Origin: RGIG3102 sp964369975
GTDB taxonomy: Bacteria; Bacillota; Clostridia; Oscillospirales; Ruminococcaceae
Assembly: GCA_964369975.1 (NCBI GenBank)
Contig: CAYJFZ010000033.1
Span: 1 to 8,024, forward strand
DNA length: 8,024 nt
Direction of reading: 5' to 3'
In this document: positions 1 to 5,481 of the stretch, piece by piece
How positions within the stretch are numbered: the first letter of the stretch is position 1
How the letters are laid out: the number at the start of each line of letters is the position of its first letter
Program-made: the position numbers and the translations under genes
Notes under the pieces: model-generated
Databases searched by the model: none
What the model saw: only the letters and a program-made list of their open reading frames with translations
What the model was told of the DNA's origin: nothing

Positions 1-120
1 GATTTCAACAAATTCAACATTGGAATTTCCTTGTTTTTGTGTGGAGTGTATTCTATATTGCATGCTTTAGAAAGGATTATTAAAGCAATTAATGATAAAA
101 AATATCAAATTCATGAATAA
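1..120 (+). CDS. C-terminal end of a small hydrophobic protein (5' truncated)
   Basis: An open frame enters from the left edge and stops at TAA 118-120, giving 39 residues. The visible part has a hydrophobic stretch (roughly residues 8-24, FNIGISLFLCGVYSIL) followed by a charged tail ending KKYQIHE. This fits the last membrane helix and cytoplasmic tail of a small membrane protein. Its stop overlaps the preferred start of the next gene at 113 by 8 bases (ATGAATAA), the same arrangement as at 7306-7313, which supports translation of both frames. The family cannot be named from this fragment. It could instead be a chance open end, but the overlap and composition favour a real gene. Confidence 0.55.
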   Translation, partial: DFNKFNIGISLFLCGVYSILHALERIIKAINDKKYQIHE

Positions 121-316
121 ATTAATAAACAATTGTCCTAATTGCGACAGCGATTGGGTGTCAATGCGATATCGTCTTTGGACAAATGGTTATGGACAAG
201 AAACAAAAGTTCGCTACTATATTGAGTGCGGTAAATGCAATCATAAATCCATAGAATCTATTAGTGAAATTATCGCACTTCAAAATTGGAATGGATGTAA
301 TATTAAAAATGATTAA
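113..316 (+). CDS. Lar-like zinc-ribbon protein (restriction-alleviation family type)
   Basis: A 67-residue protein with two cysteine pairs, CPNC near the N-terminus and CGKC in the middle, followed by a C-terminal helix ending in ALQNWNG. The order CPxC, then about 30 residues with aromatic and basic residues, then CxxC, then a helix ending in WN is the layout of the Lar family of small zinc ribbons, common in phages and prophages. Lar of the Rac prophage modulates type I restriction-modification in E. coli. Here only the fold is supported; anti-restriction function is inference. An earlier ATG at 92 would add seven residues. The start at 113 is preferred because it gives the ATGAATAA overlap with the preceding stop and has an A-rich leader. 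The radical SAM gene starts two bases after its stop, suggesting one transcript. Confidence 0.7.
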   Translation: MNKLINNCPNCDSDWVSMRYRLWTNGYGQETKVRYYIECGKCNHKSIESISEIIALQNWNGCNIKND

Positions 317-318
317 AT

Positions 319-1242
319 ATGATAACATTAAATGACTTTGAAATATTTAAAGATAATACAGATGTTTATTATCATTCAAGCATTGATAGAAATGTAAATA
401 ATAATGCATATTTATCTATAGTTGCAACTAACGATTGTCAATTAAAATGCAGTTATTGTATTAATAGCCATACTGACAGATCTTTAGAATTGCCATTAGA
501 AAAAGCTTTAAAGAATATAAAATCATTAGTTTTAGAATTTGGAATTGAAGAATGTGTAATTTTAGGAGGAGAACCTACATTGTATTCTAACATCGTTCCA
601 TTAATTCAAGGGTTAAATAAGATCGGATTTGAAAAAATTTGCTTAACAACTAATGGCGTATTAATTAATGACTCCATTATGGATCAGATTATTCTTTCAG
701 GAATAACTCATTTAAATATTAGCATGCATAGCAAAAATCCTAAAATTATTGACGCTATACATGTGTTAAAACACAATTATTCTAAATTAAAAATTCGAAT
801 CAATTCTAATATATATAAATATAATCATGATACATTTGAGTCTCTTTTAGATTGGATAGAATATTTGCAAACTACAGAGTGTGATTCAATTAGAATATCT
901 AATATAATTGATAAAGATAGTTTTTCTGTTAATAATTTAAATTCAAACTTGTCTTTGAAGAGAAGTGATGAATATTATTCAGAATTATTTAAATTAATTA
1001 TAGAAAAATATTCCAAATCTGTATCTTGTATTCATAATCCTAACACGCTAGGATTTGTTGATTATGTTATGATTCCTCTTAGGGTTCCAGTAATTTTAAA
1101 TAGAAATATTAATTCTAAAGTTTCAGAACAAGCAACTACTAATACTTCTACTATTCACACATTTAAATGTTTAGTTTCTGGAGATATTAGTTTGTCTTGG
1201 AATTCCGGTAACATCATTACATTAACTAAAAAATTATACTAA
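319..1242 (+). CDS. radical SAM domain protein
   Basis: A 307-residue protein with the radical SAM signature CxxxCxxC (C40, C44, C47), whose cysteines bind the [4Fe-4S] cluster that cleaves S-adenosylmethionine. Further core motifs are visible: GGEPT at 83-87 (SAM binding), LTTNG at 109-113 and LNISMHS at 132-138, the last resembling the central strand of MoaA-like enzymes. The C-terminal third has only scattered cysteines, so no SPASM or Twitch auxiliary-cluster domain is evident. The final residues (FKCLVSGDISLSWNSG) look like the degenerate start of such a domain. Substrate is unknown: peptide, nucleotide and tRNA modification are all possible, and no precursor peptide or cofactor-pathway partner is recognisable nearby. 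It starts two bases after the Lar-like gene. Radical SAM membership is very secure; the role is not. Confidence 0.9.
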   Translation: MITLNDFEIFKDNTDVYYHSSIDRNVNNNAYLSIVATNDCQLKCSYCINSHTDRSLELPLEKALKNIKSLVLEFGIEECVILGGEPTLYSNIVPLIQGLNKIGFEKICLTTNGVLINDSIMDQIILSGITHLNISMHSKNPKIIDAIHVLKHNYSKLKIRINSNIYKYNHDTFESLLDWIEYLQTTECDSIRISNIIDKDSFSVNNLNSNLSLKRSDEYYSELFKLIIEKYSKSVSCIHNPNTLGFVDYVMIPLRVPVILNRNINSKVSEQATTNTSTIHTFKCLVSGDISLSWNSGNIITLTKKLY

Positions 1243-1263
1243 TTTATTAATTGATTTCAAAAT

Positions 1264-1419
1264 ATGGCAATAATAATATTGATAGCCCTACTAATAGCAG
1301 TAGGCATCTTAGCAAACAAATACAATAGAAATGTATTCGGATATATAATTCTATCTTTAATTATTTCTCCAATTATAACACTAATAATATTAGCTTGTTT
1401 AGGAGAACTAAAAAAATAG
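1264..1419 (+). CDS. small two-helix membrane protein
   Basis: A 51-residue frame from ATG 1264 to TAG 1417-1419. It has two hydrophobic segments (about residues 2-16 and 27-46) separated by a polar, basic loop NKYNRNVFGY, and ends in GELKK. The second helix carries LIISPIITLIIL, a pattern seen in many short Bacteroidetes and phage membrane proteins of the form (G/F)W/Y...SLxxSPxxGLII. It probably sits in the inner membrane with both ends on the same side. The leader (TTTCAAAAT) is A/T-rich, and the gene begins 21 bases after the radical SAM gene and 8 bases before the tRNA. It is the only complete gene here ending in TAG. Function unknown. Confidence 0.7.
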   Translation: MAIIILIALLIAVGILANKYNRNVFGYIILSLIISPIITLIILACLGELKK

Positions 1420-1427
1420 TATTAATA

Positions 1428-1502
1428 GGACCTGTAGCTCAGTTGGTTAGTAGCAGCGGACTCATAATCCGAAGGTCGGGGGATCATGCCCCTCCAGGTC
1501 CA
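1428..1502 (+). tRNA. tRNA with CAU anticodon (tRNA-Met or tRNA-Ile2)
   Basis: The acceptor GGACCTG pairs perfectly with CAGGTCC, followed by discriminator A1502; CCA is not encoded. The anticodon loop CTCATAA places CAT at 1463-1465, with a stem of four good pairs and one G-A mismatch. The D arm pairs GCT with AGC around a loop containing AGTTGGTTAG. The T stem (GGGGG/CCCTC, one G-T) closes a loop ATCATGC, which departs from the usual TTCRANN. A CAU tRNA may be elongator Met, or Ile2 reading AUA after lysidine modification by host TilS. The acceptor resembles both types, so the identity is left open. Confidence 0.88.
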
Positions 1503-1528
1503 CTTTAAACAAATAAAAAGATAAAATA

Positions 1529-3220
1529 ATGAAAAGATTTTTTTACATCCTATTACTTGTAGGATTAGCGCTTTCATGCACAAAGGATTCAATTATTAAA
1601 ACTGAATCAGAAATTAATGTAAGCTTTACAGCTAATAACATTAACACCAAAGTTAGTTATTATCCTAATATTTCGGAAATGGAATTTTCTTGGGACAAAT
1701 ATGATCAAATATCAATAAATTCTAAAAATAATATTAATAGAATATTCACGACTACAACAGAATCTAATTCATCAGAGTTTTCTGGTAAGTTAAATACTTG
1801 GGAAGGAGAATCTGACATTTATGCGATATATCCTTGGTCTGAATCAATTTCTTTATCGGGTTCTGTAATTAAATATGATAACACAACTCAAGTTTTAGAT
1901 TGTTCTTTAAACAATAAATATTCAAATAGTCTTTTAGTGGCTATGGGGAAATATGCTAAAGCTGAGGATGCAGATAATTATTATATTCCTGAATTGAATT
2001 TTAAGCAAATGCTATCATTTCTAAAATTAGATTTAAAAGATATCCCTGAAAATGAGATTGTGTCATCAGTAGGATTTGAATCTGAATTAAATAATTTAAT
2101 TACGTCTTCCAATATAGATATTGCTAATTTCAGTTCATCTGCTATTTCGACATCTAGTTCTATAGTATTTGATGTGATAAATCATTCAGGATCTATAATG
2201 TCTTTAAATATAGCAATGATTCCTCAAGATTTGTCAGGACAACTTATTAAATTAGTCGTATTTACTACAACTTCTACTCAAGTTAAAAAATACACATACT
2301 CTATACCGTATGGATTAAACTTTAAGTCAAATCATTTTATGTTTAACGAAGCACTTTCTTTGTCTGATTTCTCAATCCCTAAAGAAGGGTTTTTCTATTT
2401 AAGTGATTTTGACTCTCAGTCTTTTCCAGAAAACGAAGAATGGGTAATTTTGGATGATTTTGCTACTTCTGAAGACTTCGAAGGACTTAGAAATGCTTTA
2501 TCAAGAATTCCAGATTGGAAGAAAATTTCTATATCGTTTCCAAATTTAATTGAAATTCCAAATAACGCATTTAAGTTTGAAGGATTAAATTATGCATTAC
2601 ATAGTGTAGAGGCTCCCAAAGTTACTAATATTGGAGAATTTGCATTTTATAATTGCAATAATTTGAATGTAGTAAAATTTGATGCTGTGGAATTTATAGG
2701 AAATTACGCTTTTTATAATTGCAGTAATATTAATTCAATTAATTTTCCAATTGTAAAATCTATTGGAAATTACGCATTCGCTAATAATATTAACTTAATT
2801 TCGGTTGTAGTTCCTAATTTAACAAATTTAGGAATTTCTGCATTTGAATCTTGTGGTTCTCTATCAGAAATAAACTTCCCAGAATTAACAACTATAAAAT
2901 CTAATACGTTTAAAAAATGCGTATTATTGAAAAAGGCATTATTTCAATCTGTAAATATTATAGAAATTGGAGCTTTCGAAGGATGTGATTTATTGTTATA
3001 CTTAGAAATATCTATACAAAATACTATACAAAATTTATCAAATAATATTTTTGATGAAAAATTATCTGAAAACCAGATTACATTAGCAACTGGAATCGCA
3101 AACAAAGATTTCATTTTTAACACCTCCATTAAAATAGGAAACACGTCTCATACGTTTAAAAATATTCTTATTAAAGGTGTTTCGGCTAAAGGGGAATCTG
3201 GAATCATTGCCTCTTGGTAA
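1529..3220 (+). CDS. lipoprotein with fimbrillin-like region and BspA-type leucine-rich repeats
   Basis: A 563-residue protein. Residues 1-17 form a lipoprotein signal (MKRFFYILLLVGLALSC), with Cys17 as the predicted lipidated residue. Residues about 27-275 resemble the N-terminal domain of Bacteroidales fimbrillin/Mfa-like lipoproteins: VSFTANNINTKVSY, then FSWDKYDQISI, a SSEFSGKL strand and the IYAIYPW motif. Residues about 335-495 contain at least six roughly 23-residue BspA/LRR_5 repeats of the form (I/L)GxxAFxxCxxLxxVxFP, such as IGEFAFYNCNNLNVVKF and IGNYAFYNCSNINSINF. A tail of about 70 residues follows. BspA-type repeats occur in surface adhesins of oral and gut Bacteroidetes, so the likely location is the host outer membrane and the likely role surface binding (inference). 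The gene begins 26 bases after a tRNA. It is an unusual cargo if the element is a phage; a phage receptor-binding role fits poorly with a lipobox. Confidence 0.85.
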   Translation: MKRFFYILLLVGLALSCTKDSIIKTESEINVSFTANNINTKVSYYPNISEMEFSWDKYDQISINSKNNINRIFTTTTESNSSEFSGKLNTWEGESDIYAIYPWSESISLSGSVIKYDNTTQVLDCSLNNKYSNSLLVAMGKYAKAEDADNYYIPELNFKQMLSFLKLDLKDIPENEIVSSVGFESELNNLITSSNIDIANFSSSAISTSSSIVFDVINHSGSIMSLNIAMIPQDLSGQLIKLVVFTTTSTQVKKYTYSIPYGLNFKSNHFMFNEALSLSDFSIPKEGFFYLSDFDSQSFPENEEWVILDDFATSEDFEGLRNALSRIPDWKKISISFPNLIEIPNNAFKFEGLNYALHSVEAPKVTNIGEFAFYNCNNLNVVKFDAVEFIGNYAFYNCSNINSINFPIVKSIGNYAFANNINLISVVVPNLTNLGISAFESCGSLSEINFPELTTIKSNTFKKCVLLKKALFQSVNIIEIGAFEGCDLLLYLEISIQNTIQNLSNNIFDEKLSENQITLATGIANKDFIFNTSIKIGNTSHTFKNILIKGVSAKGESGIIASW

Positions 3221-3381
3221 CATTATGCTCCGACTGTCGAGTTGAACTTTATTTCAAATTACTATAAAGATGAAATATCGTGCGTCGCAGTTATTTATAG
3301 CACAGAATCTCAGGCTTGGACTCAAATTGATCGATAAAAGGTCTTGAGTCCCTCCTGAGATGCTAATAAAATAATTTATAT
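3221..3381 (+). other. non-genic stretch after the lipoprotein gene; possible structured RNA or in-frame read-through tail
   Basis: No gene with a start codon was found here, and the stretch is visibly richer in G+C than its surroundings. Three hairpins can be drawn: 3250-3256 with 3271-3277 (7 bp), 3280-3283 with 3300-3303 (4 bp), and the strong two-part stem at 3307-3361. The frame of the upstream lipoprotein also stays open for 38 codons beyond its TAA, giving a protein-like tail (HYAPTVELNF...AWTQIDR) before the next TAA at 3335-3337. Either a structured RNA or 3' UTR, or a lost C-terminal extension of the lipoprotein, would explain it. The sequence alone does not decide. Confidence 0.4.
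3307..3361 (+). other. strong two-part hairpin (RNA structure candidate)
   Basis: ATCTCAGG (3307-3314) pairs perfectly with CCTGAGAT (3354-3361). After a small internal loop (CTT opposite CT), GGACTCAA (3318-3325) pairs with TTGAGTCC (3344-3351), leaving an 18-base apical loop. Sixteen Watson-Crick pairs in an AT-rich background are unlikely by chance. No T tract follows (TGCTAATAAAATAA), so it is not a standard intrinsic terminator. It may protect the 3' end of the lipoprotein mRNA, act as a processing site, or belong to a small RNA. Confidence 0.6.
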
Positions 3382-3564
3382 ATGAAATATATTTTTCAAT
3401 TTTTATTTATTTTAATAATTTTTATAATTATTACTATAATACTAATATCTATATTTATGTGGATGTTCGAACAATTTGGACATTCTGAACACGAATCAGA
3501 AATATATGCAATAGGATTGTATGCATTATTATTTTGTATAATATATTCCATACTTTCTCGCTAA
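3382..3564 (+). CDS. small two-helix membrane protein
   Basis: A 60-residue protein with a long Ile/Phe-rich helix (about residues 4-29), a polar acidic and His-containing loop (EQFGHSEHESE, about 30-40) and a second helix (about 42-58). It ends in SR. Both ends carry basic residues (MK at the start, R at the end), suggesting that both termini face the cytoplasm and the acidic loop faces the periplasm. It ends 21 bases before the next gene, which also begins with a membrane helix, and the A-rich spacer (AATTAAATAAAAACAA) looks like a Bacteroidetes-type translation leader. No family is recognised. Holin-like size and topology are noted, but nothing lytic lies nearby, so that assignment is not made. 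Confidence 0.7.
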   Translation: MKYIFQFLFILIIFIIITIILISIFMWMFEQFGHSEHESEIYAIGLYALLFCIIYSILSR

Positions 3565-3585
3565 TTAACAATTAAATAAAAACAA

Positions 3586-4329
3586 ATGATTACACTACTT
3601 TCATCAATTGCACTATTTATTTTATTTATTTTAATTTGGAAATATTTTTCATCTAAAAATAAATCTCAAAATCAAAAATCTTCTATAGAAAGCATTGCTT
3701 CAACAATAGGAAATTCAGTAAATCGAAATCTTAAAAATTACGCAAATGATATTCGTACTTTAGAGCAAATAAAAAAAGAATTATTGCATGAAATAGATAC
3801 TGCGAAAAAGGATCTGAGAAATAATTTTAAAACATACTTAATTAATGTTATTTCTACTAAGGAAACTCATTTAAATATAATTGATCAAGCAAAAATTAAC
3901 ATTGAAAAAGCCTTAATTAAAGCCAAAGACTTTAAGTCTAAGTACGACGAATCTCAAGATTTAAAAGATAAGCAATTTGCTGAAAAATATTTATCTCAAG
4001 TTATCATGTTAGAAAAACAAATAGAAACATCGAAATCTATTGTAGATAAAAATGCTGAATATGAAATTGATGCTCAAATTAATTTTGATATATCAATGTA
4101 TAATTTATCCAACAAACACTCGGAAATTGTTTCTATGATATGCTCTCCTGATAATTCGTTTGCTTTTGCAAATATTAATATTTCGGATCTTGTAGTAGAG
4201 TTTAAAGAAAAAATGTCTGAAAAAGAAATTGAAATTAAAACTAATAATATTATCAATAAGTTAGATAATTCAGAAATAGGAAATAATGTATCTTCCGTAG
4301 AAATCAAATCTCGATTTGATAATTTATAA
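3586..4329 (+). CDS. membrane-anchored coiled-coil protein, PspA/ESCRT-III-like in character
   Basis: A 247-residue protein. Residues about 3-20 form one N-terminal membrane helix (LLSSIALFILFILIWKYF), followed by a basic, Ser/Gln-rich linker. Residues about 45-170 are an almost uninterrupted charged helix pair with heptad spacing, and a shorter amphipathic helix lies at about 205-228. The segment ALIKAKDF...KQFAEKYLSQVIMLEKQIETS resembles the hairpin of PspA/IM30 proteins, where (A)KxxEDLAREAL is followed by a long second arm. The late EFKEKMSEKEIEI resembles the FxRMExKI helix of that family. The similarity is by eye and could reflect generic coiled coil. Most PspA proteins have an amphipathic helix, not a transmembrane one, at the N-terminus. 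It lies between a small membrane protein and a terminator, so it probably ends a transcript. A role at the host inner membrane is inferred. Confidence 0.65.
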   Translation: MITLLSSIALFILFILIWKYFSSKNKSQNQKSSIESIASTIGNSVNRNLKNYANDIRTLEQIKKELLHEIDTAKKDLRNNFKTYLINVISTKETHLNIIDQAKINIEKALIKAKDFKSKYDESQDLKDKQFAEKYLSQVIMLEKQIETSKSIVDKNAEYEIDAQINFDISMYNLSNKHSEIVSMICSPDNSFAFANINISDLVVEFKEKMSEKEIEIKTNNIINKLDNSEIGNNVSSVEIKSRFDNL

Positions 4330-4337
4330 TACCAATA

Positions 4338-4390
4338 TACTAACTTGTTGAGGTAAAATTTACTTTGACAAGTTAGTAATACTTATTTTT
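4338..4390 (+). terminator. intrinsic terminator: long near-perfect hairpin plus T-rich tract
   Basis: TACTAACTTGT (4338-4348) pairs perfectly with ACAAGTTAGTA (4368-4378). The inner sequence continues the stem through G-T wobbles to GTAAA/TTTAC, so nearly 20 bp enclose a 3-5 base loop. It is followed by ATACTTATTTTTTAA. It starts 9 bases after the coiled-coil gene stops and ends just before the next start at 4395. It should end the 3382-4329 transcript, though some read-through would be needed if no promoter lies between it and 4395. Confidence 0.8.
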
Positions 4391-4394
4391 TAAT

Positions 4395-4715
4395 ATGACA
4401 AATCATTCAAAGTCTTGTGAAAGACATTCAAGTTCTATAAAAAAATGCATAAAAGCTATAAAATTTAATTATTCGAACATAACTCACTTTAAAACAAATC
4501 CTAACGATGCTAAAGATTTTTTAGATTATGGGACGCCTAAGTATTATTTTAAACCTATATTCATAATACCATTAAATAATTTAAAAATTTTACTAGACAA
4601 ATATGGAGAAGACAATTTAATTCGAATGTTTGAAAGCGATGCAGACTTAAATAGTAAAGTGCAAGAAAAAGTTAATCGAATATTAAATAAATGCAATTCG
4701 AAAACCAATCTGTAA
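4395..4715 (+). CDS. hypothetical protein, 106 residues
   Basis: A short, basic, soluble protein with no signal peptide or membrane segment. The N-terminal part has scattered Cys and His (HSKSCERH, KKCIKAIKF) without a convincing metal-binding spacing. The middle is aromatic and proline-rich (DYGTPKYYFKPIFIIPLNNL). The C-terminal half reads as two amphipathic helices (LLDKYGEDNLIRMFESDADL and SKVQEKVNRILNKC). Composition and codon use match the neighbouring genes. The ATG at 4395 lies directly behind the terminator's T tract (TTTTTTAAT), so it is the first gene of the next unit. It is followed after 21 bases by tRNA-Leu. No family is recognised. Confidence 0.65.
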   Translation: MTNHSKSCERHSSSIKKCIKAIKFNYSNITHFKTNPNDAKDFLDYGTPKYYFKPIFIIPLNNLKILLDKYGEDNLIRMFESDADLNSKVQEKVNRILNKCNSKTNL

Positions 4716-4736
4716 AATTACATTAAATCGATCAAT

Positions 4737-4821
4737 GCCGAAATGATGGAATTGGCAGACATTCAGGACTTAAAATCCTGTGAACATAGCGTTCGTGCGG
4801 GTTCGAGTCCCGCTTTCGGTA
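4737..4821 (+). tRNA. tRNA-Leu (UAA anticodon)
   Basis: A class II tRNA of 85 bases. Acceptor GCCGAAA pairs with TTTCGGT (the first pair is a G-T wobble), then discriminator A4821; CCA is not encoded. The anticodon stem CAGGA/TCCTG closes the loop CTTAAAA, with TAA at 4771-4773. A long variable arm (TGAACATAGCGTTCG region) marks the Leu type. The T arm GCGGG-TTCGAGT-CCCGC is canonical. It reads UUA, the dominant leucine codon in the surrounding AT-rich genes. Confidence 0.95.
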
Positions 4822-5145
4822 CAATTTATGAATTTAGAATTAAAAGAGACCCGATACTGACCCTCTATACTTCATCAACATAGAAGCGGCAGGATTGATT
4901 ATCTTTATACCGGAGAATCTCCTTTTGGTTCTAAAATATTAATAAATCATTTCCCTAGTACCTTTGAGTATATAAGTATAATGTAGTTTGATTCTACAAC
5001 GCTGAATTATAAACAATTTGGTGTGGCTGGCAGGTTTAGAAGTGTCTATATACAAAATTCGTATAAATCCGATAAGGGCATAGTTAAAGAATCGATGCCA
5101 CTAATTGACCATCTAAACATTGAAAGTTGGCGGTATGGTGGATAA
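4822..5145 (+). other. unexplained stretch: structured RNA candidate or decayed gene
   Basis: About 320 bases between tRNA-Leu and the next gene, visibly less AT-rich than neighbouring coding sequence. Frame ATG 4828 to TAA 5143-5145 reads like protein over 105 sense codons (for example SGRIDYLYTGESPFGSK and KQFGVAGRFRSVYIQNSYKS) but is broken by TGA 4858-4860 and TAG 4984-4986. Other frames on both strands also have open runs of 30-50 codons, as expected of stop-poor structured RNA. Possible pairings are TGTAG/CTACA at 4982-4998 around a 7-base loop, GTATATA 4968-4974 with TATATAC 5047-5053, GTTTAG 5034-5039 with CTAAAC 5113-5118, and GGCAT 5077-5081 with ATGCC 5095-5099. It matches no tmRNA, RNase P or 6S pattern I know. 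Both readings stay open. Confidence 0.4.
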
Positions 5146-5194
5146 AATTTTATGATAAAAGGGTAGTAACAAATGATTTGTTTATAAATTTCAA

Positions 5195-5215
5195 AAAATA
5201 TAAAATTATGACAAA
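5195..5215 (+). repeat. shared start-site leader, copy 1
   Basis: A 21-base sequence, AAAATATAAAATTATG plus ACAAA, spanning the ATG at 5208. It is identical to 5461-5481, which spans the ATG at 5474. The shorter core TAAAATTATG also occurs at 6970-6979. It fixes the true starts of these genes and suggests a shared A-rich translation-initiation leader, or a homology patch used in gene-cassette exchange. Confidence 0.75.
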
Positions 5216-5462
5216 ACTAAATTATTATTTGTCTGTAAATATTCATTTAAATATAAGTGAATTAATTACAGATAAAATTGACAAAGAAAAAATAAAGATA
5301 ATTATTAAATCTGTGAGTGGAGTACTAGGTATTACTGATTTAAGAATCAATCCAAATACAAATATAGTTATTCGAATTGCGCCATCATGCAATGGTCAAA
5401 TAGATCAAATTTTAAGTAGAATAGAAGAAGAATATGACTATTGGACAAAACAAATAAATTAA
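5208..5462 (+). CDS. hypothetical protein, 84 residues
   Basis: A small soluble protein beginning MTKLNYYLSVNIHLN. Its predicted order is a beta strand, a helix rich in Lys/Ile (about residues 24-37), a GVLGITDLRI turn and strand, another strand (NIVIRIAPS), and a C-terminal helix (IDQILSRIEEEYDYWTKQIN). That beta-alpha-beta-beta-alpha arrangement suggests a compact ferredoxin-like fold, but no family can be named. The frame extends upstream to a TTG at 5127, but the ATG at 5208 is chosen because its leader is identical to the one before the next gene, including the first codons ATG ACA AA. It ends 11 bases before that gene, so the two are probably co-translated. Confidence 0.7.
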   Translation: MTKLNYYLSVNIHLNISELITDKIDKEKIKIIIKSVSGVLGITDLRINPNTNIVIRIAPSCNGQIDQILSRIEEEYDYWTKQIN

Positions 5463-5481
5463 AATATAAAATTATGACAAA
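5461..5481 (+). repeat. shared start-site leader, copy 2
   Basis: This is the second copy of the 21-base leader at 5195-5215, here spanning the ATG at 5474. It begins inside the stop codon of the preceding gene, whose TAA is 5460-5462. It supports 5474 over the upstream in-frame ATG at 5441. Confidence 0.75.

Noticed and set aside
2944..3144. 66-codon open frame on the minus strand
   Set aside because: It lies wholly inside the lipoprotein gene, antisense to the BspA repeats and tail, and has no independent support.
3307..3361. The two-part hairpin as an intrinsic terminator or a minimal tRNA
   Set aside because: No T tract follows, the apical loop is 18 bases, and no T-arm or anticodon arm fits.
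4074..4307. 77-codon open frame on the minus strand
   Set aside because: It is antisense to the coiled-coil gene, and its hydrophobic translation is what a charged AT-rich coiled coil gives in reverse.
4959..4966. TACCTTTG, an exact match to the Bacteroides -7 promoter box TAnnTTTG
   Set aside because: There is no TTTG at the proper distance upstream (the nearest, 4924-4927, is about 31 bases away), and it lies inside the unexplained region. A single 8-mer is not enough.
4858..4986. Stop-codon reassignment (TGA or TAG as sense, as in some Bacteroidetes phages)
   Set aside because: All other genes here close normally without internal TGA or TAG, one gene uses TAG as its stop, no suppressor tRNA is present, and two different stops would both have to be recoded.
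4982..4998. T-arm-like hairpin TGTAG-TTTGATT-CTACA as part of a third tRNA
   Set aside because: No matching acceptor or anticodon arm can be drawn around it.
5127..5207. Upstream TTG start extending the 84-residue protein by 27 residues
   Set aside because: The ATG at 5208 shares an identical leader with the next gene, and the extension would overlap the unexplained region 4822-5145.
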